Part shown: piece by piece, positions 39,984 to 47,896 of the stretch | How positions within the stretch are numbered: the first letter of the stretch is position 1 | Layout of the letters: every line of letters starts with the position of its first letter | Source of the DNA: an uncultured Draconibacterium sp. | GTDB lineage: Bacteria; Bacteroidota; Bacteroidia; Bacteroidales; Prolixibacteraceae | Assembly (NCBI RefSeq): GCF_963677155.1 | Contig: NZ_OY781884.1 | Coordinates: 3,034,501 to 3,098,500 of the forward strand | DNA: 64,000 nucleotides | Direction: 5' to 3' | Notes under the pieces: model-generated | Databases searched by the model: none | Told to the model about the DNA's origin: nothing | The model's input: the letters and a program-made list of their open reading frames with translations, nothing else | Translations under genes and position numbers: made by a program

Positions 39984-40013
39984 AATCCCTGGTATAACTG
40001 CCGGGGATTTTTG
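39984..40013 (+). terminator. Terminator-like hairpin in the leader of the radical SAM gene
   Basis: AATCCCTGG (39984-39992) and CCGGGGATT (40001-40009) form a 9-bp stem (one wobble) with an 8-base loop, followed by TTTTTG, only 30 bases before the start codon. It may be an attenuator or may insulate the gene from upstream transcription. Confidence 0.55.
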
Positions 40014-40042
40014 ACTAAAAACAGAACTATGAAATAAAGACT

Positions 40043-41332
40043 ATGAATGAAGCAGTACATGAAAAACTGAAAATATTATCCGATGCCGCAAAATATGATG
40101 TGTCGTGTGCATCGAGCGGGAGTAGCCGGGCAAATACCAGCAAAGGAATTGGCAGCGGTGTGGCATGTGGTATTTGCCATAGTTTTACCGAAGACGGGCG
40201 CTGTGTAAGCCTGTTTAAAATACTGATGACCAATAATTGTATTTACGATTGTGCTTACTGTATTAATAGACGTACAAACGACCGTCCGCGGGCAACTTTT
40301 ACGGCACAGGAAATTGTGGATCTTACAATCGGTTTTTACCGCCGAAACTACATTGAAGGATTGTTTTTGAGTTCGGGCGTGATAAAAAGCCCGGATTACA
40401 CTATGGAGCGGATGGTGTTGGTGGCTAAAAAGCTTCGCAGCGAAGAGAACTTCAATGGCTACATTCATTTGAAAGCAATTCCGGGAGCCAGCCGCGAGTT
40501 GATTAGTGAGGCCGGAATCTGGGCTGATCGGTTGAGTGTAAACATGGAAATCCCGACAGAGCCAAACCTGAAAAAGCTGGCGCCGGAAAAAAGCTACCCT
40601 GACATTGTAACTCCCATGGGGCAAATCCGCGATTCGATTCTTGTGGCGAAGGAAGAACGGCAAAAGTACCGAAAAGCACCGCGTTTTGCTCCGGCCGGAC
40701 AAAGTACACAATTGATTGTTGGAGCCACTCCCGAAACCGACCGGCAGATTATTTTGCTCTCGTCGGGATTGTACAAAAAACAAAACCTGAAACGTGTATA
40801 TTTTTCGGGCTACCTGCCGGTGAACAGTTATGATGAGCGTTTGCCAGCGATTAACCGGCCGCCGTTGGTGCGCGAAAACCGTTTGTATCAAAGCGATTGG
40901 CTGATGCGGTTTTATCATTTTAAAGCCGAAGAAATTTTAAGCGAAGATCAGCCATTTCTGGATTTGGATGTTGATCCGAAACTGGGATTTGCGTTGCGAA
41001 ATATGCATCTGTTTCCGGTGGATATTAACCGCGCTGATTACGAAATGATTCTTCGGATTCCAGGTGTTGGGGTACAGTCGGCGCAAAAGATTATCCTGGC
41101 GCGTAAACACCGCCGGCTAAACTCACTGCATTTGAAAAAACTTGGAATAGTGATGAAACGTGCCAAATACTTTATTACCTGCAACGAGTTGTCTGCCTAC
41201 AAAATGGAATGGGAACCGCAGCGGTTAAAACACAAATTATTGTGCGAAATAAATTCGAAATACAAAAAGTCGCTTGATACGCAGTTGAAACTGTTTACCG
41301 ATTTTAAGCCGGTGTTGCCAACACTTCATTAG
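40043..41332 (+). CDS. Putative DNA modification/repair radical SAM protein
   Basis: 429-residue radical SAM enzyme of the group found next to DUF4130 and uracil-DNA-glycosylase-like proteins (the UDG-linked rSAM family). The cluster motif CxxxCxxC is C66, C70, C73 (CIYDCAYC). Extra cysteines in CASS, ACGICH and GRC (residues 22-54) precede it. The TIM-barrel part is followed by a helix-hairpin-helix (about 335-385, ILRIPGVGVQSAQKIILARKH), indicating DNA binding. The next gene, 49 bp downstream, is its usual partner. The chemistry is not established for this family; a DNA-damage role is inferred from the HhH domain, the partner and the LexA-like repressor beside it. Confidence 0.9.
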   Translation: MNEAVHEKLKILSDAAKYDVSCASSGSSRANTSKGIGSGVACGICHSFTEDGRCVSLFKILMTNNCIYDCAYCINRRTNDRPRATFTAQEIVDLTIGFYRRNYIEGLFLSSGVIKSPDYTMERMVLVAKKLRSEENFNGYIHLKAIPGASRELISEAGIWADRLSVNMEIPTEPNLKKLAPEKSYPDIVTPMGQIRDSILVAKEERQKYRKAPRFAPAGQSTQLIVGATPETDRQIILLSSGLYKKQNLKRVYFSGYLPVNSYDERLPAINRPPLVRENRLYQSDWLMRFYHFKAEEILSEDQPFLDLDVDPKLGFALRNMHLFPVDINRADYEMILRIPGVGVQSAQKIILARKHRRLNSLHLKKLGIVMKRAKYFITCNELSAYKMEWEPQRLKHKLLCEINSKYKKSLDTQLKLFTDFKPVLPTLH

Positions 41333-41381
41333 TCTCAGTTTTCTGTCGCAGTATCCAGTATCTAATTTTTAGTATCCAGCT

Positions 41382-42155
41382 ATGAAAATATATACCTACG
41401 ATAATACTTTTGAGGGATTTTTAACCTGCGTTTTTGATTGCTACAACCGAAAAGATTTTCCGGTTGATATTTGTTCGCGTAATGGCGAGCAGCGCTACCT
41501 TTTTGTTGAGAGTATTGATATTTCTACTGATTCGAAAAAAGCAGAACGGGTTTGGAAAGGTATTCAGAAGCACCTGTCGGGGAGAAACAAGCAGTTGCTT
41601 TTTTATGCCTACTTATCGGAAGAGTTAGGGATTGAAATGAAGATCTACCGTTTTTTACGCCGTATGTTCAGCGGGCACTTGAACCTGGAGACCGACTACG
41701 GCGATCCCGATGTCCTGCATCTCACACAGACCTCTCAAAAGGTAAAAAAGGAAGCCATGCGTATGCTGCAGTTTGTGCGGTTTCAGCGCACAAAAGACCA
41801 GATGTATTTTTGCGGCATCGAACCCAGGTACGATGTGATTCCGTTAATCATTAATCATTACCAAAAACGTTTTGCCGATCAGCGCTGGCTGATCTATGAT
41901 TTGCGGCGTAACTATGGAATTCTGTACGGTAGCGAAAAGGTGGAAGAAGTGGTATTGACGAAAAAGCAGTTTAATGCCTACAACGGCCAGGTAAAAGAGG
42001 AGTTGTTGCATGAGGGCGAAGATTTTTATCAAAAACTTTGGCGCTCGTACTTTAAACATGCAAATATTGAAGAGCGCAAAAACCTGAAATTGCAACGCCA
42101 GCACATGCCGCGACGCTTTTGGCGTTATCTGCCTGAAAAACAGGAGGCGAATTGA
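41382..42155 (+). CDS. DUF4130-domain DNA-metabolism protein (radical SAM partner)
   Basis: 257-residue protein of the TIGR03915/DUF4130 family, which almost always lies beside the DNA-repair radical SAM gene and in other bacteria is fused to a uracil-DNA glycosylase domain. Here it is a stand-alone partner. Visible segments are YDNTFEGFLTCVF at the N-terminus, RMLQFVRFQRTKD and IEPRYDVIPLI in the middle, and the conserved tail NIEERKNLKLQRQHMPRRFW. Function is unknown; context indicates DNA repair. Its last 112 bases recur as a diverged copy at 45026-45137, beyond the KAP cassette, so its 3' end has been involved in a recombination event. The reading frame itself is complete. Confidence 0.88.
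   Translation: MKIYTYDNTFEGFLTCVFDCYNRKDFPVDICSRNGEQRYLFVESIDISTDSKKAERVWKGIQKHLSGRNKQLLFYAYLSEELGIEMKIYRFLRRMFSGHLNLETDYGDPDVLHLTQTSQKVKKEAMRMLQFVRFQRTKDQMYFCGIEPRYDVIPLIINHYQKRFADQRWLIYDLRRNYGILYGSEKVEEVVLTKKQFNAYNGQVKEELLHEGEDFYQKLWRSYFKHANIEERKNLKLQRQHMPRRFWRYLPEKQEAN
42044..42155 (+). repeat. Direct repeat, copy 1 (3' end of the DUF4130 gene)
   Basis: 112 bases inside the DUF4130 gene, ending at its stop codon. They match 45026-45137 at 99 of 112 positions without gaps. The encoded 36 residues plus stop differ from copy 2 at only two residues (Ala-Asn against Ile-Thr). Similarity ends exactly at the stop codon. Confidence 0.9.
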
Positions 42156-42318
42156 TGCCGTTCTAAAGTATGAAGGCAATAAAATCTAATTTTAATAAAA
42201 TATATTTTCATTTAAAGAATTGTATAATCTCATATTCCTGAAATTCAAAATAAAGAATTAGTCAACTTAAAAGTAATTTTTTTATTTTTATGTATTCTTT
42301 CTGAAATCCTAACTAATT

Positions 42319-44022
42319 ATGAATAAGACTAATTTACCTCCAACGAAAATAAAATCAAGAATTGATTTTTGGAAGCGATTTTCAATCACCTTATCCGTTT
42401 TATCCGTTTTAATTATTTTAGGGCCATTAATTCTGCAACTCTTTTTCTCAAAATTTACTGTTCTACTCTCACAATTGATAGAATATGATTATGAATCTAA
42501 AGAATTTTGGATAGTCATTTTCAGTCTGGTAGTCCTAGTCTGTTATATTCTTAAATCCTTTGAGAATAACGCATTTCCAAATAGAAGTAAGTTTCTGAAT
42601 GATTTGGTAATTGTTTTTTTATGTGGATGGTACTGGCTCTTCTTACGTACTGAAGTATACGAAATCAATGGTATACAATTTGAGCTTGAATCATATTCCT
42701 TTGTCAATTTTAAATATTTCGATTTTCTATTAACTCCTGGAATATTTAGCTTGTTTAGACTGATATCAGATTTTATTTCAAGGAGTAAAAAAATAGAACA
42801 TAGGTCAGTGTGGATAAATGATAAGCCATTGGTTAATATTGAATCAGAGGATTTTGGGCGTAAGGAGTTAGTAAATAGAGTCGTAAGTGAAATCAATTCA
42901 TTTTCGGACCACGAGAGTTCATTCACAATTGGAATTGTTGGTCCTTGGGGGTCGGGGAAAACGTCTTTTATCAAGATATTACAGGATAAAGTAAACACTG
43001 GGCAAAATATTATTATTGATTTTAATCCATGGCAGTATCCTGAAGAGACGAATTTGACTCGTGTATTTTTAAAGGAAGTAGAAAAGCATTTATGTCGCTA
43101 TTCTTTTTCTACCAACAGAATCAATGATTATTTGAATCAGCTTTTTAAGGGGAACATAAATTGGTGGGGGACTTTAACGAACTTATTTATTAAGGAGAAA
43201 AACATTCGAGATGTACATGAAAGTATAAAAGAGTCTATATTAGATGCAAAGAAGAGACTCATCGTTTTTATTGATGACATAGATAGGTTACAAGCAAATG
43301 AAGTTTATGAGGTTTTAACTATAATTCGGAATATTGGGAATTTACCTAACACTGTTTTTGTGTTAGGATATGATAAAGATTATTTATTAGATATACTGGA
43401 AGATAAGATTAAACATCCTCAACGTTACTTGTCTAAATTCTTCCAAGTTGAGTTTTCTCTTAGTAAAATAACAGATTTAAAAGTAAGAGAAGAGTTGGCT
43501 AATAAGTTGGAGATATCTTTTCCCGAATTTAAAAAGGATTATGTTGCTAGTTCTAATGAAGAAGAATTTGAGTCTGCTGATGCCCTCCTGCAGAGTATTG
43601 AAATTGTAAAGCTTCTGAAAAATAAGCGAGATGTAGTTAAATTGATGAATGTGATTAATACTACTTGGCCAATTTTAAGAGAAGCATTAGTTTTAAGAAT
43701 ATATTTACAGCTAGAAATATTACGTCTAAAGTACGGAAATATTTATTCGAAGTTAAAATATAGAGATAAAGACTTTTTAATTGAAAATGAAAGTGCAAAA
43801 TTGTACCTTTTTAAGACTGATGTAAAATTGGATGAAATAGTTAAGAATTCCAATGACAGAGATATTATCATATCAACATTATCATCGATGTTTCCAAATA
43901 ATGGGAGAGAGAGAAATTTAAAGTCAATTCGGCGAGTTGAAAAATTTGATTCTTATTTTCAAAACCAATTGACAACATCTGCATATGAAGAATTAGAGCA
44001 ACTTAGAGGAAATGAAGAATAA
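42319..44022 (+). CDS. KAP-family P-loop NTPase, membrane-anchored
   Basis: 567-residue protein. The N-terminal third has three likely membrane spans (about 21-43, 63-80, 93-109). The P-loop domain follows: Walker A GPWGSGKT (208-215), the KAP hallmark FNPWQ (235-239), Walker B LIVFIDDIDRL (314-324) and sensor-like NTVFVLGYDKDYL (344-356). KAP NTPases are signalling ATPases; some (such as plasmid F PifA) block phage. Homologues are often longer, with the helical C-terminal part in the same chain, while here the chain ends at FDSYFQ...LRGNEE and overlaps the next ORF by 11 bp. DNA is clearly more AT-rich than its neighbours (28% G+C in 43501-43560 against 43% in 41161-41220), which points to transfer. 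A defence role is inference. Confidence 0.88.
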   Translation: MNKTNLPPTKIKSRIDFWKRFSITLSVLSVLIILGPLILQLFFSKFTVLLSQLIEYDYESKEFWIVIFSLVVLVCYILKSFENNAFPNRSKFLNDLVIVFLCGWYWLFLRTEVYEINGIQFELESYSFVNFKYFDFLLTPGIFSLFRLISDFISRSKKIEHRSVWINDKPLVNIESEDFGRKELVNRVVSEINSFSDHESSFTIGIVGPWGSGKTSFIKILQDKVNTGQNIIIDFNPWQYPEETNLTRVFLKEVEKHLCRYSFSTNRINDYLNQLFKGNINWWGTLTNLFIKEKNIRDVHESIKESILDAKKRLIVFIDDIDRLQANEVYEVLTIIRNIGNLPNTVFVLGYDKDYLLDILEDKIKHPQRYLSKFFQVEFSLSKITDLKVREELANKLEISFPEFKKDYVASSNEEEFESADALLQSIEIVKLLKNKRDVVKLMNVINTTWPILREALVLRIYLQLEILRLKYGNIYSKLKYRDKDFLIENESAKLYLFKTDVKLDEIVKNSNDRDIIISTLSSMFPNNGRERNLKSIRRVEKFDSYFQNQLTTSAYEELEQLRGNEE

Positions 44023-44863
44023 TCTTTCATTTAAAAATAAGGTGTATGATTTGTGGAATAGAAATCCTGAAACAAGGGATGACACAATTGGATATTTATT
44101 AAGTATAGATAAGTTTCAGTCTTTTCAGGACTGGAAGAAAGTTATTGAAGTGTATTTTGAAGTTGATACATATTTTCTAGAAAAACATTCGGATAAAATT
44201 ATTGATGTAATTCATAAAGGGCAGGATGAATTTTCTAAGGATGAGGTATCAGGTTTTTTGGTTGATTATTTAAAAGAAGATTCGAAGATTGAATATAATT
44301 ATTCAAATTTTCTTTATTTGCTTAATCAACAACACAAAAAAACAAATAAGGATTCTCGTACGACATTCACAAAAAAGGAGTTACAAGAGATATGTTTAGG
44401 AAGGCTAGAGCGATTTATTAAGAGCTCAATTAAAGATGTTGAAATTGCATTTAACATTTTATATTCGTGTTGGGATTATGTGGATGATGATAATATAGTC
44501 CATATTTCAGGTGCAGCTCTTGAATTAATTCGAGGCTATATTGACGAAGTGCCGGAACAATATCTAAGATTCATTATTAGACATCAATTTTATCCAATCA
44601 ATCCAGACATTTCAGGAGGACGATATATTTTTGTACTAGAACCTTTTACAAAACAGATATTTAAAGGATGGGATAATTATGAGTTCTTTTTAAAGAAATT
44701 GCAAGAGAATTCAAATGTAAACAGAAAAACGGTTGAATGCAATCTGAAATTCTATAGGTTATTTAAGTTAAATAATTACGAAAGTGTACCAATTCATAAA
44801 GATGACCTTAAGTTGTTTAAACATTGTTCGAGACAAATTGAAGATATTTTAAATGATATTTGA
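44012..44863 (+). CDS. Uncharacterised partner of the KAP NTPase
   Basis: 283-residue soluble protein, not recognised. The start ATG at 44012 lies inside the last codons of the KAP gene (11-bp overlap, different frame), which implies translational coupling. No signal peptide, membrane span or Cys/His metal motif is seen. The sequence is helical and charged, with a notable segment YIFVLEPFTKQIFKGWDNYEFFL near residues 210-232 that recalls the C-terminal region of longer single-chain KAP ATPases. It may therefore be the C-terminal half of a split KAP protein, or an effector or adaptor controlled by the NTPase. AT-rich like the KAP gene. Confident as a gene; function unknown. Confidence 0.8.
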   Translation: MKNNLSFKNKVYDLWNRNPETRDDTIGYLLSIDKFQSFQDWKKVIEVYFEVDTYFLEKHSDKIIDVIHKGQDEFSKDEVSGFLVDYLKEDSKIEYNYSNFLYLLNQQHKKTNKDSRTTFTKKELQEICLGRLERFIKSSIKDVEIAFNILYSCWDYVDDDNIVHISGAALELIRGYIDEVPEQYLRFIIRHQFYPINPDISGGRYIFVLEPFTKQIFKGWDNYEFFLKKLQENSNVNRKTVECNLKFYRLFKLNNYESVPIHKDDLKLFKHCSRQIEDILNDI

Positions 44864-45025
44864 TAACTTCATACTCGATTATTTTATTAAAAACTAGATT
44901 ATCTGTTGTGGGTAATTAATTGTCATTTCCTTTTGCATTAGCAGCAAAATAGAGATATTATCAAACGTAAAAACTGATCCAATTCATACCATAGATAAAG
45001 ACCCTGAATCAATAAAAATCTGACT
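44864..45025. other. AT-rich spacer at the right end of the KAP cassette
   Basis: No gene. The last ~20 bases (ATCAATAAAAATCTGACTCTCG) still resemble the DUF4130 sequence ATCAAAAACTTTGGCGCTCG that precedes copy 1, so weak homology may extend left of the clean 112-base repeat. No integrase, tRNA or hairpin end was found here. Confidence 0.45.
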
Positions 45026-45137
45026 CTCGTACTTTAAACACATCACTATTGAAGAACGCAAAAACCTAAAATTGCAACGCCAGCACATGCCAAGGCGTTT
45101 TTGGCGTTATCTGCCCGAAAAACAGGAGGCGAATTAA
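45026..45137 (+). pseudogene. Displaced 3' end of a DUF4130 gene (direct repeat, copy 2)
   Basis: Ungapped 112-base match to 42044-42155 with 13 differences. The frame stays open to TAA and reads SYFKHITIEERKNLKLQRQH and onward, with only Ala-Asn to Ile-Thr changed, so divergence happened under protein-level selection. A TGA lies two codons upstream and there is no start, so it is not expressed as a protein. A strong terminator begins about 20 bases after its stop, whereas none follows copy 1. This suggests copy 2 is the ancestral end of the operon, separated from its gene by the cassette. Confidence 0.85.
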
Positions 45138-45156
45138 GCTTAGTCGATATTGAACG

Positions 45157-45202
45157 AGAAAAAGGCTCAGATCTTTTTAATAGATCTGAGCCTTTTTTTT
45201 TC
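45157..45202. terminator. Strong bidirectional terminator
   Basis: AAAAGGCTCAGATCT and AGATCTGAGCCTTTT form a perfect stem with a short AT-rich loop. T-runs follow on the plus strand and, read backwards, on the minus strand. It serves the DUF4130-remnant side (plus) and the permease gene (minus). Confidence 0.92.
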
Positions 45203-45224
45203 GAAGCCAGGAACTAGCTATTTT

Positions 45225-46430
45225 TTATAAATCTTCCTTTTTTGTTGCCGGCAATACCAAATTCAGAATAATACCTACTGCTGCAGCCAGCCCAATTCCG
45301 GCCAGCGAGAAGGTTCCGTATGAAATAACGGCACCACCAATTCCAACGGTAAGAACAATTGAAACAATAACCTGGTTACGGGTTTCATCCATGTTGGTTT
45401 TTGAATCAACCAGCGTTTTAATACCGATAGATGCAATCATTCCGAAAAGAAGAAGCATAATTCCGCCAAGCACCGCCTGTGGAATGGTTTTCAGGAACCC
45501 GCTGATTTTTCCAACAAAGGCGAAAACAATTGCTGTTATGGCTGCTATGCGTAAAATGAATGGATTGGTAACCTTGGTAAGTGTTATGGCTCCGGTTACT
45601 TCAGAGTAAGTGGTGTTAGGCACACCTCCGAAAAATCCGGCCAGACCGCTGGCAATACCATCGCCAAGCAGCGTACGGTGCAAACCTGGTTTTTCAATAA
45701 AGTTTTTGTTGCATACACCACCAATGGCATACATATCGCCCACATGTTCGATAATTGGAGCAATGGCTACCGGTATCATATACAAAATGGCCTGCCAGCT
45801 AAATTCAGGAGCGGTAAACTCTGGCAGACCTATCCATGCTGCTTCTTTTATTGGTGTAAAATCAACTTTTCCCATTATTATGGAAAGAATGTAGCCAACA
45901 ATTATGGCAATGAAAATTGGGATCAGTTTGATCATTTTCTTGCCGAAAATAACTACTGTAACGGCTGTAAGTAGCGAAACTACAGCAACCGTCCAGTCGG
46001 TTTTTGCCATGTCAACTGCTGTAGATGCCAGCGATAATCCGATTAACAGGATGATAGGGCCAACCACAACCGATGGGAAAAGCCGCTCGACAAAGGTTAA
46101 GCCGCGTAGTTTAACCAGTGCTGATACTACGCCGTAAACCACACCTACAGCAATAATTCCCGAAAGTGTACCGGGCCAGCCATAAAGTTTTGTGGCTTCA
46201 ATAATTGGAGCAATAAAAGCAAAGCTGCTACCCAGAAAAACAGGTACCTGTCCTTTGGTAATTAAATGAAAAAGCAGCGTGCCTATACCTGCTGTAAAAA
46301 GCGCAACGGCCGGATCGATGCCCACAAGTAATGGGACCAAAACGGTAGCACCAAAGGCCACAAATAAGAACTGCACACCCAATACGGTGTTTTTTAAGGT
46401 TAACTGTTCACGTAAAGTTTTACCACTCAT
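45225..46430 (-). CDS. uraA: Uracil permease, NCS2 (UraA/PyrP-like) family
   Basis: 401-residue inner-membrane nucleobase:proton symporter with about 14 membrane segments. NCS2 features are visible: FVAFGATVLVPLLVGIDPAVALFTAGIGT at the N-terminus, the substrate-site segment around ALAPIIEHVGD-like (VAIAPIIEHVGD, Glu of TM8), and GFFGGVPNTTYSEVTGAI with the TM10 Glu, both typical of uracil rather than xanthine transporters. Length agrees with UraA. It is a single gene between two hairpins; no pyrimidine operon is nearby and no PyrR-type leader was recognised. Substrate is assigned by family resemblance. Confidence 0.88.
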   Translation of the reverse strand: MSGKTLREQLTLKNTVLGVQFLFVAFGATVLVPLLVGIDPAVALFTAGIGTLLFHLITKGQVPVFLGSSFAFIAPIIEATKLYGWPGTLSGIIAVGVVYGVVSALVKLRGLTFVERLFPSVVVGPIILLIGLSLASTAVDMAKTDWTVAVVSLLTAVTVVIFGKKMIKLIPIFIAIIVGYILSIIMGKVDFTPIKEAAWIGLPEFTAPEFSWQAILYMIPVAIAPIIEHVGDMYAIGGVCNKNFIEKPGLHRTLLGDGIASGLAGFFGGVPNTTYSEVTGAITLTKVTNPFILRIAAITAIVFAFVGKISGFLKTIPQAVLGGIMLLLFGMIASIGIKTLVDSKTNMDETRNQVIVSIVLTVGIGGAVISYGTFSLAGIGLAAAVGIILNLVLPATKKEDL

Positions 46431-46458
46431 GTTTTTTGTATTCGTTTAAAATTTGCGC

Positions 46459-46492
46459 AAAAATATACCCGTTTGCGAAAGAAACGGGTATA
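46459..46492 (-). terminator. Terminator of the DUF1080 gene
   Basis: TATACCCGTTT (46464-46474) and AAACGGGTATA (46482-46492) form a perfect 11-bp stem. On the minus strand it is followed by TTTTTG. It separates the DUF1080 gene from uraA. A -7-like TATTTTTG for uraA overlaps its end (46458-46465). Confidence 0.8.
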
Positions 46493-46503
46493 AAGTATAT
46501 TTT

Positions 46504-47298
46504 TTATTGAAGTAATTCGGCGGGAATCTCCTTAATTGGTTTTAGCCGGACTGATTTTACAAATAAATCGCCGCCTTCGGATTGGATTTGGATTTTCCCT
46601 GAACTCAGCGGATTTATTTTACCATCTTCATTAACTCCAGTGTTGGTATTTACCATGGTAACTTGTCCGTTAACCAGATGAACTGTTGTACGGCCAATGC
46701 TATAAAGTTCAACGGTATTCCATTCTCCCAGTGGCTTTTCTGCATCAACGGCCTTTTTTATCCCCGGGCCGTTAAAGTCTTTTCCAAACTGGGTAAGTTC
46801 TCCTCCCTTTGTAAATTGAAAGCCTTTTTCGGTTTGTTTGGCTTCGGTTTCACAACAAGTATTGTTCATCAGGTAAGTATCGCCCATATTTTCGTGCATC
46901 AACTGGCATTCGATGTTGGTCATCCATGTGCCAATAGCTTCTCCAAAATCGCCAAAACTGTGGTATAAAAGTCCGCTATTGCGGGTTGTGTAAACCTGGT
47001 CTCCCCATTTAAATATCAATTCCAGATGGTAATTGGCAAAAGTGTCGACAGTAGCCAGCGAGCCATTTACTTCTCCGCTGATATGAATTAGCTTTTCTCC
47101 GTCAATATCAACAACCTTAAAAACGTTCTCGGGGTTGGCCTTTTCGTGCAGCTGTTCGAAGCCGGTAAGCGGAGTCCCGATGTAGGTTACCCAGCCGTCG
47201 AGATTTTCGCCATTAAACAACGGTTGCCAAGGGGCTTCGCACGAACTAAATAAGATGCTAAGGATAGCGAGTGAAATAAAAAATGTAAATTTCTTCAT
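46504..47298 (-). CDS. DUF1080 (3-keto-disaccharide hydrolase-type) lipoprotein
   Basis: 264-residue lipoprotein (C20 after ILFSS) with a single DUF1080 domain, a concanavalin-like jelly roll. The N-terminal LFNGENLDGWV and the WKxGD/TRNSGLLYH, EWNTVELYSIGRTTVHLVNG and GKIQIQSEGGDLFVKSVRLKPI segments are characteristic. Some members hydrolyse 3-keto-glucosides produced by Gfo/Idh/MocA-type oxidoreductases; others only bind sugars. A lipoprotein-type Gfo/Idh gene lies in this window at 29796-31199, but 15 kb away, so a link is speculative. Single gene with its own terminator. Enzyme activity not shown. Confidence 0.82.
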   Translation of the reverse strand: MKKFTFFISLAILSILFSSCEAPWQPLFNGENLDGWVTYIGTPLTGFEQLHEKANPENVFKVVDIDGEKLIHISGEVNGSLATVDTFANYHLELIFKWGDQVYTTRNSGLLYHSFGDFGEAIGTWMTNIECQLMHENMGDTYLMNNTCCETEAKQTEKGFQFTKGGELTQFGKDFNGPGIKKAVDAEKPLGEWNTVELYSIGRTTVHLVNGQVTMVNTNTGVNEDGKINPLSSGKIQIQSEGGDLFVKSVRLKPIKEIPAELLQ

Positions 47299-47327
47299 AA
47301 GGTGATGGTTTAGATGTAATTGACATA

Positions 47328-47360
47328 AAAAAACTGCCCCATAAATATAGGACAGTTTCT
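47328..47360 (-). terminator. Terminator of the small HTH-like gene
   Basis: AAACTGCCC and GGACAGTTT form a stem with one mismatch around an AT-rich loop. The minus strand runs into TTTTTTTA. Confidence 0.65.
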
Positions 47361-47383
47361 TAAATATTTTTATTTTTTCTCTA

Positions 47384-47635
47384 TTAAACCGCTGTGCTAG
47401 CTAATTGTTGCGCTCGTTCCAAAATTGCCGTATCATCCAAGAGAACAATTCCTCCGTTTGGTCCTGGCTCCATGTGAATTCCCACTGCTTTTCCATTTGT
47501 GTAGTTAGCGCCTCCGAAATAATTCCTGACAGTTTCTTCTTTTAATTCAAATTCTTGCGCTATTTGTTTAATCGAACCGTCAGGTAAGCTGTCTTTAATT
47601 TTACGCAGCTCATTAAATGTTATCTTTTTTTCCAT
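47384..47635 (-). CDS. Small HTH-like conserved protein
   Basis: 83-residue protein. The first half (FNELRKIKDSLPDGSIKQIAQEFELKEETVRNYFGG) looks like a helix-turn-helix or sigma-like recognition unit. The second half (GIHMEPGPNGGIVLLDDTAILERAQQLA) is a short conserved module seen in small Bacteroidota proteins of this type. No signal or membrane segment. It is flanked by its own terminator and about 260 bases of AT-rich upstream DNA, so it is expressed alone. DNA or RNA binding is a guess from the HTH-like pattern; function unknown. Confidence 0.65.
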   Translation of the reverse strand: MEKKITFNELRKIKDSLPDGSIKQIAQEFELKEETVRNYFGGANYTNGKAVGIHMEPGPNGGIVLLDDTAILERAQQLASTAV

Positions 47636-47896
47636 ATCGCTGTGGTATTAATTAATAATTATTGTATTTGTAAAGAACGTGCTTTAAAAGTATAATTAAT
47701 AATTTAATAATAAAAGCGTCATCAACTACTATTGTTAAATGTTATAACACAAGAGGAAAATTATGTGTATTACAGAGGTGTTGGATTGTTGTAAACGGCT
47801 GAATTGTAAGGGTGTTGAGTTTTTGTGATATGTTGTAGAACAGGTCTTGTTAAGGTGTTTGTTAACATTTTTTAAGGGAAGCCGGACAGTCGTGTT

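Noticed and set aside
40076-40918. 280-codon minus-strand ORF opposite the radical SAM gene
   Set aside because: The sense frame has an intact CxxxCxxC motif and HhH domain; the antisense product has no known motif.
42319-44022. Naming the KAP NTPase pifA or a known named defence gene
   Set aside because: Only the general KAP motifs are visible; architecture (N-terminal membrane spans and separate partner) does not allow a specific name.
44864-45025. Search for an integrase, tRNA fragment or IS end at the right border of the KAP cassette
   Set aside because: The 160 bases are AT-rich with no inverted terminal repeats or ORF; only weak similarity to DUF4130 sequence near 45005-45025.
46459-46492. 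Hairpin upstream of uraA considered as a pyrimidine-sensing leader
   Set aside because: It has a simple perfect stem followed by T5 in the direction of the DUF1080 gene and is explained as that gene's terminator; no conserved riboswitch or PyrR-binding pattern was seen.
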